A DNA stretch of 64,000 nt from Bauldia sp963759235. Its GTDB lineage: Bacteria; Pseudomonadota; Alphaproteobacteria; Rhizobiales; Kaistiaceae. A program made the position numbers and the translations under genes. Shown here piece by piece: positions 55,914 through 64,000 of this stretch (positions within the stretch are counted from its first letter, which is position 1; each line of letters begins with the position of its first letter). Location of the stretch: positions 682,001 through 746,000 of the forward strand of contig CAVWYO010000005.1 in NCBI GenBank assembly GCA_963759235.1. Reading direction: 5' to 3'. The notes below the pieces were generated by a model. That model worked only from the letters and a program-made list of their open reading frames with translations, was not told the origin of the DNA and made no database searches.

Positions 55914-58748
55914 CTAATCCTGTGACTTAAGCCGCGCCAGGGCTGCCTCGGTCTTGGCCCGCAGAGCCTGCGCCTGCTCCAGCCGCTCGCGCTGTTCCTC
56001 GACGATGTCCTCGGGGGCCTTGGCCATGAATTGCGCGTTGCCGAGCTTGCCATCGATCTTGGAGATTTCCTTGGTGACCTTGTCCAATTCGCGGGAAAGG
56101 CGGGAACGTTCGGCGTCGAGGTCGACAATTCCGGCTAGCGGCAAGGAGAACGTCGCCTCGCCGACGACGATCTGAACCGCTCCTTTCGGCGGAGCATGGG
56201 CAAGGTTGATCGATCCCGCCCGGGCGAGCCGGCGTATGACGACGTCATATCCCTGCAAGCGTGTCGCCGTCTTGAAGGTCGCGCCGGAGACCGCCAGCTC
56301 GACGATCGCGCCGGCCGGCACGTTCATCTCCGACCTCACCGAGCGGATCGCGGTGATCGCCTCGATCAGCCAGCCGATCTCCTCGGCCGCGGTGGAGTCT
56401 TCGAAGGCGAGTTCCGGCCAATCGCTCAGCGCCAGCACGGGTCGTTCCTCCTGCCCCTCCTCCCGTATCCACAATGCCTCGGTGATGAACGGCATGAACG
56501 GGTGGAGAAACGCGATGATCCGATCGAGCACCCAGGCGACGGTCGCCCGCGTCTCGTCCTTGGCCGGGCCGTCCTCGCCGCTCAGCGCCAGCTTGGAAAA
56601 CTCCAGATACCAATCGCAGAAAAAATTCCACGTGAAGCGGTATAGCGCCGCGGCGGCCTCATTGAACTTGTAGGCTTCGATCGCCGCCTTGACCTCGGCC
56701 GCGACACGGGTGGTTTCCGTGGCGATCCATCGGTTCAGCGTCCCCTCGGCCGAGGACGGGTCGAAATCCTTGACCGGCCGGCAGTTGTAGTGCTCGGCGA
56801 AGCGGGCGGCGTTCCAGAGCTTGGTGGCGAAGTTGCGGTAGCCTTCGACGCGTCCAGCCGACAGTTTGATGTCGCGCCCCTGGGCGGCCATCGCCGCGAG
56901 CGTGAAGCGCAGGGCGTCGGCGCCGTATTCGTCGATCAGGACGATCGGGTCGATGACGTTGCCCTTCGTCTTCGACATCTTGGCGCCCTTCTCGTCGCGG
57001 ACGAGCGCGTGGATGTAGACGTCGCGGAAGGGCTCCTTTCCCATGAAATGGAGGCCCATCATCATCATCCGGGCGACCCAGAAGAAGATGATGTCGAAGC
57101 CGGTGACCAGCGCCGTGGTTGGGTAGTAGCGCTTCAGCTCCGGCGTCTCTTCCGGCCAGCCGAGGGTCGAGAAGGGCCAGAGTGCCGAAGAGAACCAGGT
57201 GTCGAGCACGTCCTCGTCGCGCCAAATCGGTTCCCATCGCGGCTTTCCGGCTGTCTCATCGTCAATCACCTGCTGGAATACGGGATCGATCTCGCTTGTT
57301 GGTTTCTCCACCACGCGAACTTCGCATCCATACTTCTCCTGCGCCGTGCCGACGGCGAGAGCTTCGTTCGAGGCGACAAAAACCTCAGGACTACTTATCG
57401 GTGCCCATTCATTGGTTCCCGTCTTTTTTCGACCGTACCAAGCGGGGATCCGATGGCCCCACCAGAGCTGACGCGAAATGCACCAGGGACGGATGTTCTC
57501 CATCCATTCGAAATAGGTCTTCTCCCAGCTCTGCGGGATGAATACGGTGCGCCCTTCGCGCACCGAGGCGATCGCCTTTTCGGCAAGCGCCTTGGCGTCG
57601 GCATACCACTGGTCGGTGAGATAGGGTTCGATGACGGTGGTCTTCGACTTCTCGTCATGGGGGACCATGACGGGCTTGTCCTCGGTCTTGTCGAGAAGCC
57701 CCTTCTCCTCCATCAGCGCGACGACCCGCTTGCGGGCGGCGAAGCGGTCGAGACCATTGACCGTGGCGATCGTCGCCGTCAGATCGTCCGATTCCGGCAC
57801 GCCGGCGAGGAAATCGGCGTTCCCCTCGAGGACGACGTTGGCTTCCGCATCGAAGACGTTGACCATCGGCAGGTCGTGGCGCTTGCCCACTTCGAAGTCG
57901 TTGAAGTCGTGCGCCGGGGTGATCTTGACCGCGCCCGAACCGATCGCCGGATCGGCGTGCTCGTCGGCGACGATCTTCAGCTTGCGGCCGACCAGGGGCA
58001 AAGCGGCATTCTTGCCGATCAGGTCCTTGTAGCGCTCATCGTCCGGATGGACGGCGATGCCGGTGTCGCCAAGCATGGTCTCGGGCCGGGTCGTCGCGAC
58101 GACGATGAAGCGATCGGCCTCCCCCTCGATCGGGTAGCGGAAGTGCCAGAGATGGCCGGGTATCTCGATGTTCTCGACCTCGAGGTCCGAGATCGCCGTC
58201 TGCAGGGTCGGATCCCAGTTGACGAGCCGCTTGTCCTTGTAGATCAGCTGCTGCCGGTAGAGGTCGACGAACACCTTGGTGACGGCCTTCGACAAGCCTT
58301 CGTCCATGGTGAAGCGCTCGCGGCTCCAGTCGCAGGAGCAGCCGAGCCGCTTGAGCTGACCGATGATGAGGCCACCCGACTCCTCCTTCCACGCCCAGAC
58401 CTTCTCGACGAACTTGTCGCGGCCGATCTGGCGGCGGTTCGGCTCCTGCCGCTCCATCATCTGGCGCTCGACCACCATCTGGGTCGCGATGCCGGCGTGA
58501 TCCATGCCCGGCTGCCACAGAACGTCCCGGCCGCGCATCCGGTGGAACCGCGCCAGGATGTCCTGGAGGGTGTTGTTCAGCGCATGCCCGATGTGGAGGG
58601 AGCCGGTGACGTTCGGCGGCGGAATGACGATCGAATAGGGCTCGGCGCCGGGTTTCGCCCCTGCCCCGGCCTTGAAGGCGTCCGCCTTCTCCCAAAGCGC
58701 GCTGATGCGCGGCTCGACCGCCGCCGCGTCAAAAGTCTTACTCAGCAT
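55914..58748 (-). CDS. valS: Valyl-tRNA synthetase
   Basis: Class I aminoacyl-tRNA synthetase charging tRNA-Val, 944 residues. The HIGH element is PPNVTGSLHIGHALN and the KMSKS element is GAKMSKTKGNVIDP. The CP1 editing domain lies between (FIVVATTRPETMLGDTGIAV). The C-terminal coiled coil (DLDAERSRLSRELDKVTKEI) that binds tRNA is complete. Confidence 0.97.
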   Translation of the reverse strand: MLSKTFDAAAVEPRISALWEKADAFKAGAGAKPGAEPYSIVIPPPNVTGSLHIGHALNNTLQDILARFHRMRGRDVLWQPGMDHAGIATQMVVERQMMERQEPNRRQIGRDKFVEKVWAWKEESGGLIIGQLKRLGCSCDWSRERFTMDEGLSKAVTKVFVDLYRQQLIYKDKRLVNWDPTLQTAISDLEVENIEIPGHLWHFRYPIEGEADRFIVVATTRPETMLGDTGIAVHPDDERYKDLIGKNAALPLVGRKLKIVADEHADPAIGSGAVKITPAHDFNDFEVGKRHDLPMVNVFDAEANVVLEGNADFLAGVPESDDLTATIATVNGLDRFAARKRVVALMEEKGLLDKTEDKPVMVPHDEKSKTTVIEPYLTDQWYADAKALAEKAIASVREGRTVFIPQSWEKTYFEWMENIRPWCISRQLWWGHRIPAWYGRKKTGTNEWAPISSPEVFVASNEALAVGTAQEKYGCEVRVVEKPTSEIDPVFQQVIDDETAGKPRWEPIWRDEDVLDTWFSSALWPFSTLGWPEETPELKRYYPTTALVTGFDIIFFWVARMMMMGLHFMGKEPFRDVYIHALVRDEKGAKMSKTKGNVIDPIVLIDEYGADALRFTLAAMAAQGRDIKLSAGRVEGYRNFATKLWNAARFAEHYNCRPVKDFDPSSAEGTLNRWIATETTRVAAEVKAAIEAYKFNEAAAALYRFTWNFFCDWYLEFSKLALSGEDGPAKDETRATVAWVLDRIIAFLHPFMPFITEALWIREEGQEERPVLALSDWPELAFEDSTAAEEIGWLIEAITAIRSVRSEMNVPAGAIVELAVSGATFKTATRLQGYDVVIRRLARAGSINLAHAPPKGAVQIVVGEATFSLPLAGIVDLDAERSRLSRELDKVTKEISKIDGKLGNAQFMAKAPEDIVEEQRERLEQAQALRAKTEAALARLKSQD

Positions 58749-58832
58749 CTCCGGTCCCGCTGGAATGAGCGGCCCGTGTAAATCGGATGGATTTGCCTAA
58801 GTCAACAACCGGCAAAGCAATTGTGCGGATTG

Positions 58833-59570
58833 TTACCGGCGTCCGCGGGAGACGCGCTCGATCTCCTCGCGGACAAGGCGCTCGACCATCGGGGGCAGGT
58901 TGTCGTCGAGCCAGTCCCGAAGCATCGGGCGCAACAGGTCCTCGACCAGTTCGTCGATGGTCCGGCCGCTTCCCGACAGCATCGACGTGGCAAGCTCGTT
59001 GAAGGCGCCTGAAACGGCCGCATCGGCGTGAGGCGAGAGAAGCGGCGGCGCCGTTGGGCGGTCACTCGCCCCGCCACGCGGCAGGGCAACGGCGGCCGGT
59101 CGCACCGGCTCGGAGGCAATCGGCACGGGATCCGGCTGGGAAGGCGGGCTGGCCGGCTCCGCAGCGGGACGGGAAGGCTCGGCCTCTCTTACCGGCTCCT
59201 CATCCTCCGCCGGCTCGCCCCGCTCCACTTCGGCTTGCGCCTCCTCCATCGCCCGTGCCATCGCTCGTTCCACGGCGGGATCGGTGGGTCGATCGCTTTC
59301 CGCTGCCTGAACGGCGTCGATCTCAGCCCCGTCGAGCTCGCTCGCCGCGGGTTCGATAGCCGGAGTCTCGTCCACCTCGATTTCGCGCCTAGGGAGCGAT
59401 GCCGGCGGCCGCGCTTCGGCAAACAGCTTGCTCACATTGTCCGGCGGCAGCTCCACCGAAGCCTCCGGCTCGGCAGGCTGAACACCGCGCTCGTCGTCCG
59501 ACATCATGCTGCGGATCGATGCGAGGATCGCATCCATCGCCTCGTCTTGTGCTTGACCGGCTTTGGCCAT
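58833..59570 (-). CDS. popZ: PopZ-like pole-organizing protein (DUF2497)
   Basis: Polar scaffold protein of alphaproteobacteria. It has the expected layout: a short N-terminal helix (EAMDAILASIRSMMSDDE), a long acidic Pro/Glu/Ala-rich disordered linker, and C-terminal helices for oligomerisation (TIDELVEDLLRPMLRDWLDD, then NLPPMVERLVREEIERV). The position between valS and tolC is the conserved one. At 245 residues the linker is of ordinary length. Confidence 0.88.
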   Translation of the reverse strand: MAKAGQAQDEAMDAILASIRSMMSDDERGVQPAEPEASVELPPDNVSKLFAEARPPASLPRREIEVDETPAIEPAASELDGAEIDAVQAAESDRPTDPAVERAMARAMEEAQAEVERGEPAEDEEPVREAEPSRPAAEPASPPSQPDPVPIASEPVRPAAVALPRGGASDRPTAPPLLSPHADAAVSGAFNELATSMLSGSGRTIDELVEDLLRPMLRDWLDDNLPPMVERLVREEIERVSRGRR

Positions 59571-59685
59571 GACCGTCTTGCTGCCGCGCGGCGCGCCCGA
59601 GTGATTCGTGGATCAGAAGCACAGACTAGCCGAATTGGGCTGAACTCGGAATGCGGGACCGGCCCCGTCTTGCCAGTTATCCCGG

Positions 59686-61093
59686 CTATCGGCCGTCCGG
59701 CGTCCTCAGCCCCAACCACTTGTCCTTGACCTCGTTGTAGTGGGCGGTCGGATCGTAGATCGTGACCGGCAGGTGCAGGGTCTGGGCGGTCAGTTTGCCG
59801 ACGGCCGAGAGCAAGGTATAGGCGGCGATGACACGATTGCGCTGGGCATTCACCTGGCCGACCTGGGCGTTCAGAAGGTCCTGCTGGGCGTTGAGGACGT
59901 CGAGGGTCGTGCGCTGCCCCACGCGGCGCTCCTCGATCACGCCGGAAAGGACGAGCTGCTCGGCGGCAACCTGAGCCGCCGCCGCGCTCACCTGAGCCCG
60001 TGCCGCGTCGAGCGATCCCCAAGCGGTGATGTAGGCTTGGCGCACCTGCGCCCGGGAGGAATCCAGTTCATTCCGCCGCTGGCCGAGCGTTTCCTTCAAC
60101 TCCCGCACCTTCGCAGAGGGCTGGCCCCCCTGGTAGATCGGAACGCTCATCCGCGCCGTGATCGACGCCGAATCCGACCAGCTGCCGGCAAAGCTGGAGC
60201 TGTCGCGGTGGCTCAGCGACCCGTCCAGCGCGATGGTCGGCAGCATGGAACCTTCCGTTATTTTCACGTTCCACGACGCGACGTCGATATTGTAAAGCGC
60301 GGAGACGATGCTCGGATGGGTCGTCAACGCGATCTGGAGCCCCTGGTCCATGGTGCGCGGCAGGAGCCTTTCGATCCCGTCCACCGCGCCGAGCCGCCTG
60401 GGTTTGTGGCCGATGACCTGAACATAGGTTGCAATCGCCTGGTTGAGATTGGCGACGGCCTGGGCGTAGTCCGAACTCGCCGCCGGCCAGCTGCGCATTG
60501 GTTTGCGCCACGTCCGTCTTGGTCCCCTCACCGACTTTGAGCCGGTCCTCTGCAGCGCGAAGCTGCTCCCTGAGGAACTGGACGTTCTGAGCGTTCAGGT
60601 TGACGACCACCTGAGCGCTGACGACGTTCATGAAGGCGGTCACCGCATCGAGGAGGGTACTCTGTTCAACCAGCGTCAGCTGTTCGCGGGCGGCCTTGAC
60701 GGAAGTCTCCGCCATCTTGACCGCGTTCGTCGTGCGGAAGCCAAGGAACAGCGGTTGCTCCACCGACAGGCTGACGCCGCGGGGATTTGTCGCCGTCGAC
60801 CAATCCGTCGCCAAAGTCGAGCGGCTCGTCGAATACCCAAAGTCGCCGGAAGCACTAATCTGTGGACGGTAGCCGGACTTCGCCTGGGGCACGCCTTCGT
60901 CAATCGCCCGCATCTGGGCGCGGGCGGAATTGAGATCGGGATTGGTGGTGTAGGCGGACGCCATGGCGGCCGCCATCGATTCAGCGGTGCCCGTACCGGC
61001 CGCCATCGATTCTGCAGCGGCCGCCGGTCCGCCCCAGACCGACGCGGCGAGCATGACAAGCGCCGCCGCCCCAACACCACGCCCAGATAACAA
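59686..61093 (-). CDS. tolC: TolC-family outer-membrane efflux protein, frameshifted
   Basis: Outer-membrane channel for type I secretion and drug efflux. The N-terminal part reads AMASAYTTNPDLNSARAQMR and VSLSVEQPLFLGFRTTNAVK; the C-terminal part reads ARMSVPIYQGGQPSAKVREL and RVGQRTTLDVLNAQQDLLNA. The frame changes near 60482: DVAQTNAQLAG continues as ASSDYAQAVANLNQA after removal of one extra base, giving 468 residues. The start is uncertain: TTG at 61093 with GAGGGGG upstream gives a good signal peptide; GTG at 61129 sits inside a perfect hairpin. A sequencing error is the likelier cause of the break. Confidence 0.88.
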
Positions 61094-61115
61094 GACGGCC
61101 CCCTCGACACCGACC

Positions 61116-61140
61116 GCGGCGCCAGACACTCTGGCGCCGC
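61116..61140. repeat. Perfect inverted repeat upstream of tolC
   Basis: Arms GCGGCGCCAGA (61116-61126) and TCTGGCGCCGC (61130-61140) with a 3-base centre. The central triplet is the GTG that would be the most upstream tolC start on the minus strand. It could be an operator or an mRNA hairpin controlling initiation. Confidence 0.6.
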
Positions 61141-61271
61141 TTAAGAAACATAGGCCAACGAGGCTACTCTAACCTCAGTGCGCCGCCCGTCAAACATTCC
61201 GTCGCGCAGCGCACCGAAAAGGCGCTACCTGCGACGCGGATACAACACGCCGTGTTCTGCAAGCGGTCGCC

Positions 61272-61943
61272 TCAGAAAACGAACGATTTCGGCTTCCGGA
61301 AGCCCGGCAATGGCGGGACGTGCGCGTCGAAGATCGGACGCCCGCCAAAATCGTCATCCGTGTGGGTATAGATCATCGCCGGCGCCGCCCGACCGTAACC
61401 GACGACACCCACGAGCCGACCGCGCTGCTTCAGTTGCTCGAACAGCGATTGCGGGATCACCTCAACGGCGCCGGCGAGCAGGATCACGTCATACGGCCCC
61501 TCGGACGGGTAACCAGCCTCGAGCGGACCGGTGACAACCGCCACATTGTCGGTGGCGAGCTCGATCAGGGTCTCGGACGCCTTCGCCGCGAGTTGCCCAT
61601 CCGATTCGAGCGCGACCACCGAGCCGGCCAGCCGGGCAACCACGGCGGCCGCGTATCCGGTGGGGCACCCGACGATCAGGACAAAATCGGAGCGATCGAT
61701 GTCGGCGGCCTGGATCAGCCGCGCGAGCGCCGCCGGCCGCATCAGGTATCGCGCCGGGCTGTCGCCGGACGCCTCCTTCACCAGGATGTCGTCGTCGCTA
61801 TAGGCGAACGGTCGCAAGCTGCCCGACAGGAAGCTCTCGCGCGGGACTTCGCCGAACGCTCCCAGAACGGCACGATCCGTCACCCCCTCGGTTCGGATCT
61901 GCGTATCGACCATCGTGGATCGCGCGCTGGCGAAATCGTTCAT
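61272..61943 (-). CDS. Protein-L-isoaspartate O-methyltransferase family protein
   Basis: SAM-dependent methyltransferase of the PIMT family, 223 residues from MNDFASARSTMVDTQIRTEG. The family segments DRAVLGAFGEVPRESFLSG, the SAM loop FVLIVGCPTGYAAAVVARLA and PYDVILLAGAVEVIPQSLFE are present. The SAM loop reads GCPTGYAAA, and the usual acidic catalytic loop is partly altered as often in the alphaproteobacterial tolC-linked copy, so true isoaspartate repair activity is not assured. It lies directly upstream of tolC. Confidence 0.88.
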   Translation of the reverse strand: MNDFASARSTMVDTQIRTEGVTDRAVLGAFGEVPRESFLSGSLRPFAYSDDDILVKEASGDSPARYLMRPAALARLIQAADIDRSDFVLIVGCPTGYAAAVVARLAGSVVALESDGQLAAKASETLIELATDNVAVVTGPLEAGYPSEGPYDVILLAGAVEVIPQSLFEQLKQRGRLVGVVGYGRAAPAMIYTHTDDDFGGRPIFDAHVPPLPGFRKPKSFVF

Positions 61944-62101
61944 ATCGTCATGTCTCGAAAAAGCCCCAAGCTGGCTCGTTCCTACCCGTGCCCGCGGCGG
62001 GTGACAAGACGCTGGCGAATTCCAGCGTATCCGACGACTTGTCCGAATGGGCCTGCCCCTTGCGCCGCGCCATGCAATATCCCTATACACGCCCCTCGGA
62101 T

Positions 62102-62175
62102 GGCCTCGTGGCGGAGTGGTTACGCAGCGGACTGCAAATCCGTAGACCCCGGTTCGATTCCGGGCGAGGCCTCCA
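62102..62175 (+). tRNA. tRNA-Cys (GCA)
   Basis: A 74-base cloverleaf. The acceptor GGCCTCG pairs with CGAGGCC, the anticodon loop CTGCAAA gives GCA, the T-arm is CCCGGTTCGATTCCGGG, and CCA is encoded at 62173-62175. Confidence 0.97.
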
Positions 62176-62265
62176 ATCTCCACCAATGTCGGACATAATC
62201 GCGCCGATCGCTCGTTGACGCTTCATGACGGAACACCGGCGTCCGCCCTGAATCGGCGCCGGCCC

Positions 62266-63039
62266 TCAGATCACTGACCTGGGGATAACGACCATGGCGC
62301 CGTCACGGTCGAGGATTTCGGCCCTCACTCCGAAGGTTTCGCCGAGCCGCTCTTCGGTCAGCACCTCCCGTGGCGAGCCGGTTGCGGCCACTTGGCCGCC
62401 GTCGAGAAGCACCACCCGGTCGGCATAGCGGGCGGCGAGCCCCAGGTCGTGCAGAACGGCTACCACCGCCCCGGTCTCCGCCGCATGTCGCTTGAGGATG
62501 TCGAGGACGACGAGCTGATAGCGCGGGTCGAGGGAGGCGGTCGGCTCATCGGCAAGAATGAGATCGGCCTCGGTGGCGAGCACCCGCGCCAGGGCCACCC
62601 GCGCTCGCTCCCCGCCGGATAGGGTGGTGACGGCCCGCTCGGCGAAGCCCACGACGCCGGTCGCCGCCATGGCACGCTCGACGGCGAGCCGGTCTTCCTC
62701 GGAGAGATCGGCGCCGGCTCCGCGTGGCAGCCGGCCGAGGCCGACCACCTCGATCACCGGAAGCGGCCAATAGAACACGTGCCCTTGCGGCAAATAGCCG
62801 ATGTGGAGCGCCCGCTCCTTCAGGGAGAGGCTGCGAAGCGCCCTGCCCTCGATCACGATGTCGCCGCCGCCGGCGACGAGCCCCGCCACCGCCTTCAACA
62901 GCGTGGTCTTGCCCGCCCCGTTCGGCCCGATCACGGCGACGAATTCGCCGCGCCGCGCTTCGAGATCGACGTCGGACAGGATCGTGCGTCCGCCGAGGAC
63001 GACCGATAGGCGGGTCGCTTTCAGCGTTGCGCCGTTCAT
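62266..63039 (-). CDS. ABC transporter ATP-binding protein, FecE/HmuV type
   Basis: ATPase of an iron-siderophore, haem or cobalamin importer, 257 residues. Walker A is GPNGAGKTTLLKAVAGL, the signature is LSGGERARVALARVLA, and Walker B is LILADEPTASLDP, with the H-loop in AVLHDLGLAARY. The ATG overlaps the permease stop (ATGA), so the two are coupled. The substrate cannot be read from the ATPase; no binding protein is in the window. Confidence 0.93.
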   Translation of the reverse strand: MNGATLKATRLSVVLGGRTILSDVDLEARRGEFVAVIGPNGAGKTTLLKAVAGLVAGGGDIVIEGRALRSLSLKERALHIGYLPQGHVFYWPLPVIEVVGLGRLPRGAGADLSEEDRLAVERAMAATGVVGFAERAVTTLSGGERARVALARVLATEADLILADEPTASLDPRYQLVVLDILKRHAAETGAVVAVLHDLGLAARYADRVVLLDGGQVAATGSPREVLTEERLGETFGVRAEILDRDGAMVVIPRSVI

Positions 63040-64000
63040 GCCGAGCCTCCGGTCAATTCCCTGCGGCGGTAAAGGATCAGCGCGATAAAGAACGGTGCGC
63101 CGATCAGCGCTGTGAACACGCCGACCTTGATCTCGCTGGTCGAGGGTATCAGGCGCACGGCAATATCGGCGGCAAGCAATAGGGCCGCGCCGGAGAGGGC
63201 GGCCGGCACCATCAGCCGTCCCGGATCGTGGCCGACGAACGGGCGCACCAGGTGCGGCGCCACCAGACCGACGAAACCGATCGAGCCGGCGACCGCCACT
63301 CCGGCACCGACCGCTGCCGCCACCCCGGCGACGACGCGCAGTCGGACATGGGCGAGATCGAAGCCAAGGCTGGCGGCCGCCTCCTCGCCAAGGGTCAGCG
63401 CCCGAAACGCCCTTCGGTCCCAGAGCAGAAGCACCACGCCGACGATCATGAAAGGCAGCGCGATCGCCACGTGGCGCATGCTTCGGTCTTCGAGGGAGCC
63501 GAGGAGCCAGAACGCGATCTCCAGCGCCGCGAAGGGGTTTGGCGCGAGGTTCAAAGCGAGGGCGGTGCCGGCGCCCGCCAGGCTCGAAATCGCAAGTCCG
63601 GCGAGGATGAGCACCAACAGGCTGGCGCGTGGTCCCGCGACAAGGATGAGGAGCGCCACCGAGACCAGGGCGCCGGCGATCGCCGCGACGGGCAGGGCCA
63701 GTGAGAGCACGTCGACCACGCCGAGCGAGATGACCGCCACGGCGCCGAACGCGGCGGCCGTCGGCGCGCCGAACAGCGAAGGTGCCGCCAGCGGGTTGCG
63801 GAGGAGGCCCTGCAAGGCTGCCCCCGACAGCCCGAGGGTCGCGCCGATCATCAGCGCCAGGAGCGCCCGCGGCAGCCTGATATCGACGACGATGATGCGC
63901 GGGGCCTCTCCAGCCCGACCGAGCAGCGCTCCGAGCACGGTATCCGGCGGCAGCCACACCGGCCCCACCCCGAGCGAAACCAGAAAGAGAACGCCCACCA
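63036..64000 (-). CDS. FecCD-family ABC transporter permease, 5' end beyond window
   Basis: Membrane subunit of an iron, haem or cobalamin importer. The family hallmarks are RLPRALLALMIGATLGLSGA, LQGLLRNPLAAPSLFGAPTA, GFVGLVAPHLVRPFVGHDPG and the final RRRELTGGSA. About 320 residues are visible with the first helix incomplete, so the start lies past the right edge; the GTG at 63998 is not a convincing start. Upstream genes outside the window would probably include the substrate-binding protein. Confidence 0.92.
   Translation of the reverse strand, partial: VGVLFLVSLGVGPVWLPPDTVLGALLGRAGEAPRIIVVDIRLPRALLALMIGATLGLSGAALQGLLRNPLAAPSLFGAPTAAAFGAVAVISLGVVDVLSLALPVAAIAGALVSVALLILVAGPRASLLVLILAGLAISSLAGAGTALALNLAPNPFAALEIAFWLLGSLEDRSMRHVAIALPFMIVGVVLLLWDRRAFRALTLGEEAAASLGFDLAHVRLRVVAGVAAAVGAGVAVAGSIGFVGLVAPHLVRPFVGHDPGRLMVPAALSGAALLLAADIAVRLIPSTSEIKVGVFTALIGAPFFIALILYRRRELTGGSA

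Overview
The window reads as a high-GC chromosomal segment of an alphaproteobacterium, most likely order Hyphomicrobiales (Rhizobiales). Three things point there: the gene run nuoA-N, birA, rnj, methylmalonyl-CoA epimerase, DUF1467, proS, lolC/E, lolD, dnaE; a popZ-like gene between valS and tolC; and a short-form prolyl-tRNA synthetase. Genus cannot be fixed from the sequence alone.

Layout. 1-1190 is the start of dnaE (minus, running off the left edge). 1274-4240 is an accessory patch: small orphan ORFs, a decayed transposase tail, a small membrane protein and an Xre/RES toxin-antitoxin pair with an inverted-repeat operator candidate. 4297-9302 holds a lytic transglycosylase, lolD, lolC/E, proS, and a gap ending in a plus-strand terminator. 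9316-26992 is one long minus-strand block of respiratory complex I (nuoA to nuoN, with a small coiled-coil ORF between nuoE and nuoF), continuing into birA, RNase J and the epimerase. 27248-32976 holds tRNA-Asp, tRNA-Val, HU, lon, clpX and clpP.

33133-48325 is the most unusual part. Six RTX-type calcium-binding proteins lie on the minus strand, one of them a serralysin-like metalloprotease. Most share a C-terminal module likely to be the type I secretion signal. Embedded among them is a three-gene set: a small aromatic-rich exported protein with two imperfect repeats, a coiled-coil plus beta-barrel outer-membrane protein, and a lipoprotein C39 peptidase. This resembles a minimal version of the Fap functional-amyloid export system. 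A hybrid histidine kinase (plus) and an OmpR-type regulator (minus) lie inside the cluster and converge.

48694-64000 returns to housekeeping genes: tig, tRNA-Leu, nnr, glnB-glnA under a sigma-54-like promoter, two paralogous outer-membrane proteins, valS, popZ, tolC, a PIMT-family methyltransferase, tRNA-Cys, and a FecCD/HmuUV-type ABC importer cut by the right edge. TolC is the natural outer-membrane partner for RTX export, but no type I ABC transporter or membrane-fusion gene is present here.

Three genes (dnaE, one RTX gene, tolC) each carry a single-base frameshift. Two of these genes are ones a cell can hardly lose, so sequencing or assembly indels are the likeliest explanation.
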